From: Microcaldota archaeon
Lineage (GTDB): Archaea; Micrarchaeota; Micrarchaeia; Micrarchaeales; Micrarchaeaceae
Assembly: GCA_021816895.1 (NCBI GenBank)
Contig: JAKAWW010000001.1
Location: 186,001 to 250,000, forward strand
Length of the DNA: 64,000 bases
Direction of reading: 5' to 3'
This document shows, piece after piece, positions 49,834 to 58,307 of this stretch. Every line of letters starts with the position of its first letter. Within the stretch, counting starts at the first letter, position 1. The notes below the pieces were generated by a model, which searched no databases, had not been told where the DNA came from, and was given only the letters and a program-made list of their open reading frames with translations. A program made the translations under genes and the position numbers.

Positions 49834-51162
49834 TTACCTGCTTTGGTTTGCGCCGCGGTCTGCTACGCTTATCGCTCTGTCGAGTATGTCAAGGCCCTTG
49901 TCTATGTTCACAATGTTCGCAGTAAGCGGAGGCACTATCCTTATGGTTGACGTGCCTGCGGGCAGAAGAAGCAGGCCGTTCTTGAATGACTCGCTAAGCA
50001 CTATATCGCGCTCCTTCACTCCTGGCTCCTTGCTCTTTTTGTTTCTTACAAGCTCAATGCCTATCATTAGCCCTATGCCGCGCACGTCCCCTATTATCTC
50101 ATAGCGCTCTTTCATCTCATTGAGCCTTTTCATGATATGCTTGCCTTTTGAGACTATCTGCCTCTCAAGCTTCCTTTTGTTATTGTGCATGTATTTCAAT
50201 GAAGCATATGCCGCAGCGACCGATATATGGTTGCCCCCGAAAGTGTTGGCATGTGCTCCTGGTTCTATGTTGCCCAGGCTGAGCTTTGTGATGGTGACTC
50301 CTAGCGGCAGCCCTCCTCCAACTGCCTTGGCCATGGTGTATATGTCTGCAGTGACACCGAAATTGTCAAGCGCGAAGAACTTCCCTGTGCGCATGTATCC
50401 TGCCTGCACCTCATCATCGACAAGCAGTATATTATGCTCATCAAGAAGCCTCTTGAGCTCCTTGAAGTAATCCCTTGGTGGCACCACATAGCCGCCTTCG
50501 CCCTGTATCGGCTCTATGAAGAACGAATTGACCTCCTTGGGGTCGACTTCCTTTGCTAGCGGGTATTTCCTTATGTAATCTATGCATGCAAACCCGCAGC
50601 TTTCCGGCTCAAGCTTTAACGGGCACCTGTAGCAGTAGGGAAACGGCACGTGCACCACTCCTGGGAACGGTCCGAAATGATCCCTCTGGACAAGCCTTGA
50701 AGCAGTAAGCCCCAGTGTGCCGTTCGTCCTTCCATGGAATGCGTTATAGTATGCAAGCGTATACGGCTTGTCGGTAAATAACTTGGCAAACTTCAGCGCG
50801 GCCTCGTTGGCTTCGGTGCCAGAATTCGATAGGAAGAGCCTTCCAAAGCCTTTCGGGAGCATTTTTACAAGAAGCTCTCCGAATTTTACTGGAAGTTCAG
50901 AATAATAGTCAGTGAAAGCTGCATGCGAAAGTAAATCTGCTTGCCTCTTTATTGCATTCCTTATGCCTGCATTGCCGTTTACACCAAAGGCGTAAACCGC
51001 TATGAAACTGGAGAAGTCTATGAACTTGTTACCTGCAATGTCATATACAAAGTCGCCCTCGCCATGATGGGCTACAAACGGGTATGCTTCCCTTGTAGTG
51101 TTGATAAAAATCTTCTTGTCCCTTTTTATCACATCATTTATTTTTTTTGTTATCTTTATCAT
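49834..51162 (-). CDS. Class III PLP aminotransferase (or related racemase)
   Basis: 442 residues. LFLSNSGTEANEAALKFA binds PLP phosphate, AFHGRTNGTLGLT is conserved, LLVDDEVQAGYMRTGK carries the cofactor Asp, and the Schiff-base Lys is in YTMAKAVGGGLPLG. The relatives include 4-aminobutyrate and acetylornithine aminotransferases and, in some archaea, broad amino-acid racemases. A CYRCPL...CGFACIDYI insert with cysteines is typical of the archaeal branch. Substrate not decidable. It follows acdA with the start one base after its stop, so probably one operon. Confidence 0.85.
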   Translation of the reverse strand: MIKITKKINDVIKRDKKIFINTTREAYPFVAHHGEGDFVYDIAGNKFIDFSSFIAVYAFGVNGNAGIRNAIKRQADLLSHAAFTDYYSELPVKFGELLVKMLPKGFGRLFLSNSGTEANEAALKFAKLFTDKPYTLAYYNAFHGRTNGTLGLTASRLVQRDHFGPFPGVVHVPFPYCYRCPLKLEPESCGFACIDYIRKYPLAKEVDPKEVNSFFIEPIQGEGGYVVPPRDYFKELKRLLDEHNILLVDDEVQAGYMRTGKFFALDNFGVTADIYTMAKAVGGGLPLGVTITKLSLGNIEPGAHANTFGGNHISVAAAYASLKYMHNNKRKLERQIVSKGKHIMKRLNEMKERYEIIGDVRGIGLMIGIELVRNKKSKEPGVKERDIVLSESFKNGLLLLPAGTSTIRIVPPLTANIVNIDKGLDILDRAISVADRGANQSR

Positions 51163-52599
51163 TTAATCACCCTTGCCCCGCACTCCCTTTACCTTCAAAT
51201 ACCTAGAGTATGAGATCAGAGCTGCAAGCGCATCTGCAGCTTCTCCTGGCGATGCGTACACGGGCACCCCAGAGCTCTCAATCATGCGCTTATGCGCTTG
51301 CGTGTAGCTTCCTCCCATGCTCACAACTACAAGCGGCTTCTTCATCTGCGTGCCATAGTGTATAAGTGAAGCGGCAACACGCGAGTCAGCACCAGGTGTT
51401 TGGAACAGGGCTATCGCCATTACCGCGTCAACATTAGGATCTTCTTCCATCCTTGCAAGCGCGGCTGAGAACCTTGTGTCGTCTGCATCTCCTGCCATGT
51501 CAAGTGGCATCCTTATGTTCACTATTGGAGGCATCACCTTCCTTAGCTCTTTTTTGGATGTTTCGGAAAGCTCCGGCAGCACAAGCCCATTTTTGTAGAG
51601 CGCATCTGTCGCAAGCACTCCTGTGCCCCCGCCATTGGTTATTATAGCTACCCTATTGCCTGTTGTAAGCGGTTGCGTCTCGAATATTTTTGCATAGTTA
51701 AGCAGGTCCTTTATGTCTTTTGCGATAGTGAATCCGTATTGCCTGAATACTGCTTCATACGCTTCATAGCTGCCTGCAAGCGCTGCTGTATGCGAATGCG
51801 CGGCACCAGCTCCTGCTTCTGTGACGCCGCCTTTTATTACGACAATGGGCTTCTTCAGGGAAGCGCGCTTTGCAACTTCTATGAATTCCTTGCCTCTCTT
51901 TACCCCCTCCATGTACAATACAATCACTTTGGTGTCAATATCCTCTGCGAGATAATTAAGAATGTCGGTTTCATCAACCACCGCAGCATTGCCGTAAGAG
52001 ATAAATCGAGCCATTCCAAAGCCTTCGTCATCTATCATATCCAATATGGAGCTGCCGACAGCGCCGCTCTGCGATGCAAAGCTTACTCCTCCTATGGTGG
52101 GCTTGTCTATCTTGAACGTAGGAAGGAACAGCGTGTCTATCCTTGATCGCGGGTCCATGACGCCGAGGCAATTCGGTCCTATGACAGGCATTGTGTACCT
52201 GTTTGCGATCTCTGCTATCATATCCTGCAGCTTTGTCTCTCCAACCTCTGCAAAGCCGCCGCTTACAATTATAACGCCCTTGGTGCCTGCTTTTCCGCAT
52301 TCCTCCAGCACGCCAGGCACAGCCTGCGCGGGTATCGCTATCACCGCCAGGTCTATGCCCAATTTTATCTCGGTAACGCTCTTGTAGGATTTGAAGCCCA
52401 TGATGCTGCCATCGCTGCTTATATTGACAGGATAAATCTTGCCGTCATATCCTGCATCTATGTAATTCTGCATTATGACATGGCCCACCTTGTCCGGATT
52501 GTTTGATGCCCCTATAATCGCAACCGACTTGGGATGCATTATGGGCTCAAGTTTCCAGTACTTGCCATGCGACTTGCCGTTTATTTTTTCCTTAGTCAA
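51163..52599 (-). CDS. acdA: ADP-forming acetyl-CoA synthetase, alpha subunit
   Basis: 478 residues: CoA-binding Rossmann domain (SVAIIGASNNPDKVGHVIMQN), then two succinyl-CoA-ligase-like domains (GVSFASQSGAVGSSILDM). The phosphorylated His is in AAHSHTAALAGS near residue 270. It makes ATP from ADP, phosphate and acyl-CoA, a main fermentative energy step in archaea. The beta subunit lies just upstream, so it is a two-gene form. Confidence 0.92.
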   Translation of the reverse strand: MTKEKINGKSHGKYWKLEPIMHPKSVAIIGASNNPDKVGHVIMQNYIDAGYDGKIYPVNISSDGSIMGFKSYKSVTEIKLGIDLAVIAIPAQAVPGVLEECGKAGTKGVIIVSGGFAEVGETKLQDMIAEIANRYTMPVIGPNCLGVMDPRSRIDTLFLPTFKIDKPTIGGVSFASQSGAVGSSILDMIDDEGFGMARFISYGNAAVVDETDILNYLAEDIDTKVIVLYMEGVKRGKEFIEVAKRASLKKPIVVIKGGVTEAGAGAAHSHTAALAGSYEAYEAVFRQYGFTIAKDIKDLLNYAKIFETQPLTTGNRVAIITNGGGTGVLATDALYKNGLVLPELSETSKKELRKVMPPIVNIRMPLDMAGDADDTRFSAALARMEEDPNVDAVMAIALFQTPGADSRVAASLIHYGTQMKKPLVVVSMGGSYTQAHKRMIESSGVPVYASPGEAADALAALISYSRYLKVKGVRGKGD

Positions 52600-52603
52600 G
52601 CAA

Positions 52604-53221
52604 TCACCGTAAAAGCCTGAGGTCTACCGCATCATAGGTGCCGTCATGCAATATCACCGGATTAAGGTCTAGCTCAGTAATGTCGTTCTCGTAAAACATC
52701 CTTGACGCATTCATAAGCAGCTCTATTACCATACTCTCGGCCTTCGCGTCCCCTGCTATGATGCTCTTGGATTTGAGCTGCTCTAGCATTGACGTCGCAT
52801 CATACCTGCTTATGGGGCATATGCGCAGTGCAAAATCCTTGAACGTTTCTACATATATGCCGCCAAGGCCTATCAGGACAAGCTTGCCGAACTGCTGGTC
52901 TGTATTGCCCCCTATGATGATCTCGAGCCCTTTGCCAAGCATCTTCTGTGCGAGGATATCATAAGGCTTGAGCGCGCCGGCCTTCCTTTCAAGCCTGCTG
53001 AACGCGCTCCTTATGTCTTTTTCGGTTGCAAGATTTAGCTCTACAAGCCCGCTCTTCGATTTGTGCAGCGCCTTTTGGGAAAGCACTTTAAGCACTATTG
53101 CATCGCCGCCTGAAAAGCTTATTGCATCTTCTGCGCTTTTCACGTATGTGCTCTCAACGCTTTTTATGTGGTACCTCTTTAGCAATGCGTACGCTTCCAT
53201 GTAGTCTAAAAGCTCACCCAT
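52604..53221 (-). CDS. acdB: ADP-forming acetyl-CoA synthetase, beta subunit
   Basis: 205 residues of ATP-grasp fold: YHIKSVESTYVKSAEDAI, DAIVLKVLSQKALHKSKSGLVEL and the metal-ligating DLNPVILHDG at the end. It phosphorylates the alpha subunit His for ATP formation. Its stop is four bases before acdA, confirming one enzyme. The winged-helix membrane gene is seven bases upstream on the same strand. Confidence 0.9.
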   Translation of the reverse strand: MGELLDYMEAYALLKRYHIKSVESTYVKSAEDAISFSGGDAIVLKVLSQKALHKSKSGLVELNLATEKDIRSAFSRLERKAGALKPYDILAQKMLGKGLEIIIGGNTDQQFGKLVLIGLGGIYVETFKDFALRICPISRYDATSMLEQLKSKSIIAGDAKAESMVIELLMNASRMFYENDITELDLNPVILHDGTYDAVDLRLLR

Positions 53222-53228
53222 TCAACCA

Positions 53229-53984
53229 TCATATAACTTTCATCTCTATAAGTATGAGAGCGAGTACGAATATTATTATTACCGCGGCTACGCCTATTAC
53301 CATATATGTGCTGCGCTTTTTGGCGCGCAGCATGCGTTCCTCCAGCTCCTTCATGTCTGTGCTTGGTTCCTGCGCGCTTGCTGCTCCGGCGCCTTCCGCT
53401 TGCGGTTGTGCGGCTTGCATCTGTGCTTGCTGCGCTTCTGCATGCGCCTGCGCGGGCTGTGCTACGCTTTCCTGCGCAGCTTGAGGCTGCTGCTGTACCT
53501 CCTGAACTTGCGCCTGCTGTGGCTTGGGCATGCCGCTCTTTACCTGCAGGAAGCCCTTCTCTGTGAGTGATATATCTATGCTGCCATTTCTCATGTCATA
53601 TGAGACATACTGCTGCTCTGAGAGCTTGTAAAGGTGCAATGCAAGGTCGCGCTGCCTTACATTCACCGAACTTCCAAGGTCTGTCAAGCCGCGCTTGCCC
53701 CCGGAAAGCTGTGTTATTATTGCAAAGTCTAGCGCATCGAAATCTGATTTAGCCCTCTCTTCGCATTCTTTTATTGTCTGCTTGCCAAGGTCTGTTATGG
53801 TTATTGCATTCTGCCCCACAGAAGAATTGGTGAAATTTATCATGCCTTTCTGCATCAGCGAACCCAAAATATTTGAAGCATCGAAGAAAGAAGAATTTAT
53901 CAAGCCCCCGAATTTCTCCACAATGGTATCTGGCTGTATGCGCATAAGTGAAACAAGATCCACAAAATTTAAGTCTTCAGCCAT
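53229..53984 (-). CDS. Winged-helix protein with Q/A-rich linker and C-terminal membrane anchor
   Basis: 251 residues in four parts: two winged-helix-like segments (1-70 and 80-150, e.g. LGSLMQKGMINFTN, LALHLYKLSEQQYVSYD), a Gln/Ala/Pro-rich linker (about 155-215), a coiled stretch, and a hydrophobic helix (TYMVIGVAAVIIIFVLALIL) near the end. It is likely a membrane-bound regulator or scaffold facing the cytoplasm. The family is not recognised. It sits ahead of acdB-acdA, possibly co-transcribed. Confidence 0.6.
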   Translation of the reverse strand: MAEDLNFVDLVSLMRIQPDTIVEKFGGLINSSFFDASNILGSLMQKGMINFTNSSVGQNAITITDLGKQTIKECEERAKSDFDALDFAIITQLSGGKRGLTDLGSSVNVRQRDLALHLYKLSEQQYVSYDMRNGSIDISLTEKGFLQVKSGMPKPQQAQVQEVQQQPQAAQESVAQPAQAHAEAQQAQMQAAQPQAEGAGAASAQEPSTDMKELEERMLRAKKRSTYMVIGVAAVIIIFVLALILIEMKVI

Positions 53985-54087
53985 GCAATCACTATTATGA
54001 AGAAAGAAACATATTTATCTCTTGCTAGATGCATGCGTTTCAATCATTGCTTGCGTGCCAGCGTCGCTTTTTTTCACATGTGTGAAG

Positions 54088-55536
54088 TCAGCCTACCGCG
54101 CCATACTTGCCCATTTCCAGCCTTATGAGCTTATTGAATTCTATTGAGTATTCGAGCGGTATCTCCTTGAGCACGTCGTCAAGAAATCCCAGGACAATAA
54201 GCGATCTTGAATCCTCTTCGCGTATGCCCCTGCTCATGAGGTAGTATACCTGCTCGTCTGATATTTTTCCGACCGATGCTTCATGGGAAAATGACGAGCT
54301 TTCGTTAAGTATCTCATTGTGCGGGTACGTGTTGCTTTTAGAAATATCATCAAGTATCAGCGCATCGCATTGCACTGAAGCTTTTGAGTTGTAAGCATTT
54401 GGATTTATCCTGAGCAAGCCCCTGTAAACAGTCATGCCTCCTTTGCCAGAAATGCTCTTTGCTACGATCTTCGAGCTTGTGTTGGGCGCGGCATGTATTA
54501 CCTTTGCACCGTTGTCCTTCCAGACGGGCCCTATGCCCAATGCTACATTCATGTTTGATGTGCTTGCCCTTTCTCCGCGCAGTATCGACGAAGGGTAGGT
54601 CATTGTTATCTTTGAGCCGAGGGAACCCTGCACCCATTCCATCCTGCCGTCTTCTTCAATCCACGCCCTCTTCGTTGGTCCATTTATGATATTGTCGGAC
54701 CAGTTTTGAACCGAGGTATACCTTACCTTGCCGCCTCTTTTCACGTATACTTCGACTATTGCAGCATGCAGCGAATACTGGCTGTATGTGGGTGCCGTGC
54801 ACCCTTCAATGTAGTGCACAGAAGAACAAGGCTCTGCAATGATGAGCGTTCTTTCAAACTGCCCTTCCAATGCGCCGTTCATCCTGAAGTACGCCTGCAC
54901 GGGCAGGTCAAGGCTCACTCCGCTGGGCACATAAAGAAATGATCCACCGGACCAAACAGCGGTATTAAGCGCCGCAAACTTGTTGTCGCTTGCAGGCACT
55001 ATGTGCCCGAAATGCTCCTTTACTATATCAGGATACTGTTGCACAGCGCTGTCCATATCTGTAAATATTACCCCCTTGTCGGCCCACTGCTTCCTGAGCC
55101 TTGAATATACGCTTTCTGATTGAAGCTGCGCGACCGAGCCAGCAAGGTACTTTTTTTCCATCTCGGGTACTCCGAGCTTGTCGAATGTTTCCTTTATCTC
55201 TTTTGGCACTTCGTTCCAATCTGTGGCTTTTCTTTCATCCGGTTTTATATAATATACAAGGCTGTCAAAATCTAGCACTGAAAGGTCAGGCCCCCATGTT
55301 GGCACAGGCTTTGACATAAAGATGTCAAACGCCTTGAGCCTTATGCTTCTCATCCATTCTGGCTCCTTTTTCTCTGCAGAAATCTCCTCCACAATGCTGC
55401 GGCTCAGTCCACTGCTGACCTGGTAAGATGGCTTTACTTTTGAAACAAAGTCGTACTTCTGCGCAGAGTCCTTCTTAATTTCATCAAAGCTGCCAAGTTT
55501 CTCCAATGTTCCCACCGTGCCACCTGCTAATGACAC
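54088..55536 (-). CDS. sufB: Fe-S cluster assembly protein SufB
   Basis: 482 residues, beta-helix core. Recognisable: VPSGVSLDLPVQAYFRMN, HYIEGCTAPTYSQYSLHAA with the SufB cysteine, NWSDNIINGPTKRAW, and SHEASVGKISDEQVYYLMSRG with the conserved Glu/His at the end. SufB normally works with SufC ATPase and SufD; neither is next to it here. The start is uncertain: GTG 55536 is the outer one, but the TATA-like CTTAAATAG at 55549-55557 would start transcription near 55530, favouring GTG 55515 or TTG 55506, the last with GGTGGG upstream. Confidence 0.92.
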   Translation of the reverse strand: MSLAGGTVGTLEKLGSFDEIKKDSAQKYDFVSKVKPSYQVSSGLSRSIVEEISAEKKEPEWMRSIRLKAFDIFMSKPVPTWGPDLSVLDFDSLVYYIKPDERKATDWNEVPKEIKETFDKLGVPEMEKKYLAGSVAQLQSESVYSRLRKQWADKGVIFTDMDSAVQQYPDIVKEHFGHIVPASDNKFAALNTAVWSGGSFLYVPSGVSLDLPVQAYFRMNGALEGQFERTLIIAEPCSSVHYIEGCTAPTYSQYSLHAAIVEVYVKRGGKVRYTSVQNWSDNIINGPTKRAWIEEDGRMEWVQGSLGSKITMTYPSSILRGERASTSNMNVALGIGPVWKDNGAKVIHAAPNTSSKIVAKSISGKGGMTVYRGLLRINPNAYNSKASVQCDALILDDISKSNTYPHNEILNESSSFSHEASVGKISDEQVYYLMSRGIREEDSRSLIVLGFLDDVLKEIPLEYSIEFNKLIRLEMGKYGAVG

Positions 55537-55662
55537 TGAAGTGGGAAGCTATTTAAGCATGCATAAGCAAAAACTATATCTATGGTTAAAAATGCGAGCT
55601 TTCAAGGCGCAAAAACGTTGAATGCATAAGAATTAGGCCATACCTAAAATTTGGGGCATAAA

Positions 55663-56907
55663 ATGGAATTTAAATTCTATGGCGGAGCAAGCGAAGTCGG
55701 GAGGTCTGCAATACTGCTGAAAGGCCAAAAGAACATAATGCTGGATTTCGGGGTAAAGATAGACCACAAGGCCGAATACCCTGTTTCGGTGCCGCATGTA
55801 GACGCGGTTGTGCTGAGCCATGCGCACCTGGACCACAGCGGCGATGTGCCCGCCATATACAACAGCATGCTTGTGCCCACGTTCGGCACTGAACCTACCT
55901 TGGCATTGTCTAACTTGCTTCTCAAGGATTCCATGAAGCTGGCCAGGATGCAGCACCTAAAGCAGACCTTTCACAAGCAGCAGTTGCACACCTTTCAAAA
56001 CCACTACGTTGGCATGGATTACAACAAGAGCGCCGAGTTTGGCGGAATGAGCATAGAGATGCATGATGCCGGCCATATAAGCGGCAGCGCAATAACGCTC
56101 ATTGAAGCTGGCAATATGCGGGTCGTGTATACAGGCGATTTTAAGCTCTCCGGGCAGTACCTGCACAAGGGCGCAGACGTAGTCAAGAGTGATGTACTGA
56201 TAACCGAGAGCACATACGCTACGAGGGAGCACCCTGACAGGCGCGAGCTGATAAGCAGATTCATAGAAAATGTCAAGACTGTGATAGACAACAATGGAAT
56301 AGCCCTGGTGCCTGTATTCGCGGTCGGCAGGAGCCAGGAGATACTGACCATACTTTACGAGCACAATCTGTCAAGCTTTGTGTATCTTGACGGCATGGCC
56401 AGGGAAGCTACGTCGATAGTGCTTAGATATCCGAGCTTCATAAGCAACAGCGACAAGCTGAAGAAGGCGGTGCAGGCTTCAAGCACCATAAGCGAGCACA
56501 AGGACCGCATGGAGGCGCTGGAAGGGCCTTCAATAATACTTACAACAGCAGGCATGCTCAACGGCGGCCCTGTGCTTACCTATATAACAGAGCTTGGCAA
56601 AAGCTCCGCGATAATGCTTACTGGTTACCAGGTTGATGGAACCAACGGGCGCATGCTGCTTGACAAGCATGAAGTGGCAATAGGCGGCAATGTGGCGAAG
56701 ATACTGAATGAAGTGCAGTATTACGATTTTTCAGCGCACGCGGGGCGCAGCGACCTGTACAAATACGTGAAAGAGAGCTCTCCTCAAACAGTCATCTGCG
56801 TGCACGGCGACAAAGAGAACTCAAGCGACTTTGCGGAAAGCCTAAAGCTTGAAGGCTTCGATGCGTATGCTCCGAAAATAGGGGATACAATAAAGCTTGA
56901 TAAGTGA
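55663..56907 (+). CDS. Beta-CASP RNA endonuclease/exonuclease (aCPSF2-like)
   Basis: About 414 residues from ATG 55663 (MEFKFYGGASEVGRSA). Metallo-beta-lactamase motif 2 is HAHLDH near residue 52; the later DAGHISGSA and YTGDF, the beta-CASP region VPVFAVGRSQEI and AHAGRSDL motif, complete the site. It lacks the two N-terminal KH domains of aCPSF1, so it is the aCPSF2/RNase J-like type acting in RNA processing or decay. Confidence 0.92.
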   Translation: MEFKFYGGASEVGRSAILLKGQKNIMLDFGVKIDHKAEYPVSVPHVDAVVLSHAHLDHSGDVPAIYNSMLVPTFGTEPTLALSNLLLKDSMKLARMQHLKQTFHKQQLHTFQNHYVGMDYNKSAEFGGMSIEMHDAGHISGSAITLIEAGNMRVVYTGDFKLSGQYLHKGADVVKSDVLITESTYATREHPDRRELISRFIENVKTVIDNNGIALVPVFAVGRSQEILTILYEHNLSSFVYLDGMAREATSIVLRYPSFISNSDKLKKAVQASSTISEHKDRMEALEGPSIILTTAGMLNGGPVLTYITELGKSSAIMLTGYQVDGTNGRMLLDKHEVAIGGNVAKILNEVQYYDFSAHAGRSDLYKYVKESSPQTVICVHGDKENSSDFAESLKLEGFDAYAPKIGDTIKLDK

Positions 56908-56933
56908 TGGATCGGTTGAGCAAAGCAGAAAAA

Positions 56934-57878
56934 TCAGAACCTGCCTATGTTGGGCATGCTTGCAGGATACTTCTGTCCAAGCTCTTCGGCAGGCTCTTCA
57001 TACTGCTCCTCTTCAGCAGCGCCTTCGTACGCGCTCTTTGAGTAGAGAAGCATTACAAGGCCAATGAAAGAGGCAATGCTCACTATCGCTTCGTAAGCAG
57101 TTGTAGTGCTCAGGTATTCATAGCTGAATGCAGCAAGGTTTATGAATGAAACCACTAGCCCTAGCATAAAGCTCCTCTTTGCCTGCATGAGTATCATCAC
57201 AGCTGCAACGAGCATTAAAATAGACATTATCGTTCCGAGCAGAATGAAGCCGTACGGGCCGCCAAGCTTTGTCGAGAACTCCAGAATGCCTATCGCGTTT
57301 GACAGCTTTACCATGCTGGCTATCTGGCCGCTGCCATAATAGACGAACACTACAAATGCGGCAAGCAGCGCCCCTGCTGCTACTATCCCAAAATTGTTGT
57401 ATTTCACGTACACGCTCTGCTGTGGTGTCGTGGCAACCTTGTCTATGTCCTCAAGGCAGTAATAATTGCCACCTGATTCAACAATATCCTCAAAGCAAAA
57501 AGGCCTGTGGCAGTATGCGCATACCGCATACGCAGGGCGCCAAGGGTGCCACACGCAATAAAGGCCCAGTGCAGCTTCCCTGCTCTCTTCTTCGCTTCTC
57601 GTTTCCCTGCCCTTGCCCTTCTTGCTCACCATCTCAGACGCTAAGGCTCTGTCTGTAGCAATGTTTATGCTTGCCTCTACCGCGCTTTCGCTAGGCTCTG
57701 GCACTACGAACATCTGCTCGCTTACCTCTGCTTGCTTGGTACTGCGATAAACGGGCTGCTCCTCTCTTGCCGGTGCCACCACATTCGGCGCGGCCACTGG
57801 CTTGGCTTTCTTTGCTGCCTTCTTGCTGGCTTCCTCTCTGACCTCGAATATCAGGAGGTCATCAGGGTTTATGGCCAT
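56934..57878 (-). CDS. Membrane protein with B-box/LIM-like zinc finger
   Basis: About 314 residues from ATG 57878. A cytoplasmic, charged, Glu/Ala-rich N-terminus (1-105) leads to a cysteine/histidine cluster, CVWHPWRPAYAVCAYCHRP then CFEDIVE..YYCLEDI, like the B-box-type fingers of archaeal membrane proteins; then four hydrophobic helices (about 165-280) and a Glu-rich tail. The finger probably binds zinc. Function unknown; possibly a membrane regulator. Convergent with the beta-CASP gene and downstream of rps26e. Confidence 0.6.
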   Translation of the reverse strand: MAINPDDLLIFEVREEASKKAAKKAKPVAAPNVVAPAREEQPVYRSTKQAEVSEQMFVVPEPSESAVEASINIATDRALASEMVSKKGKGRETRSEEESREAALGLYCVWHPWRPAYAVCAYCHRPFCFEDIVESGGNYYCLEDIDKVATTPQQSVYVKYNNFGIVAAGALLAAFVVFVYYGSGQIASMVKLSNAIGILEFSTKLGGPYGFILLGTIMSILMLVAAVMILMQAKRSFMLGLVVSFINLAAFSYEYLSTTTAYEAIVSIASFIGLVMLLYSKSAYEGAAEEEQYEEPAEELGQKYPASMPNIGRF

Positions 57879-57895
57879 AAGCACATCCTGGCGGG

Positions 57896-58129
57896 TTAAA
57901 ATTCTCTCTTCGAGCGCTCTATTGCCTGCCTCTTCAGCTTTTCAAATATGCCCCTGTGCTTTGCGCAGCTTATGCAGTAGTAAACCTTTCTCTTCTCGAA
58001 GAATCTGACGTCGTTGGCTGTCTTCAGCTCGGTGTTGAATGTTATCGCTTTTTCAAACACCACGGCCTTGTTCCTTGGCACAGTCCTTCCGCATGACTCG
58101 CATCTCACTAGTGGTTCTCTTCCTCTCAA
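57896..58129 (-). CDS. rps26e: Small-subunit ribosomal protein S26e
   Basis: 77 residues from a TTG at 58129, chosen because AAAGGTG stands six bases before it, exactly as in rps2; the frame is open to ATG 58168, but that would bury the ribosome site in the coding part. VRCESCGRTVPRNKAVVFEKA and VYYCISCAKHRGIF give the CxxC...CxxC zinc site of S26e. S26e binds the 3' end of 16S rRNA near the mRNA exit. Confidence 0.87.
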   Translation of the reverse strand: MRGREPLVRCESCGRTVPRNKAVVFEKAITFNTELKTANDVRFFEKRKVYYCISCAKHRGIFEKLKRQAIERSKREF

Positions 58130-58200
58130 GTTAACACCTTTATGGTTGCGTAAATGGCATGCTGCCATTATGCAATAATCGATACACCATATATTATTAT

Positions 58201-58245
58201 TAATACTTTATATAATTACCTCAACTTCGTTGAGGGTTGGATTTT
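58201..58245 (+). mobile_element. Left end of TnpB element 2
   Basis: AATACTTTATA (58202-58212) is followed by a 7-bp hairpin CCTCAAC-TTC-GTTGAGG (58219-58235) and GTTGGATTTTATA. The order and the GAGG(G)TTGGAT motif match the left side of TnpB element 1. The exact border cannot be fixed from one copy. Confidence 0.5.
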
Positions 58246-58307
58246 ATATCATATTCTACATATAGTGCAACTTTTATATACTTTTGTGTAGTAAAGTAAA
58301 CGATAAA

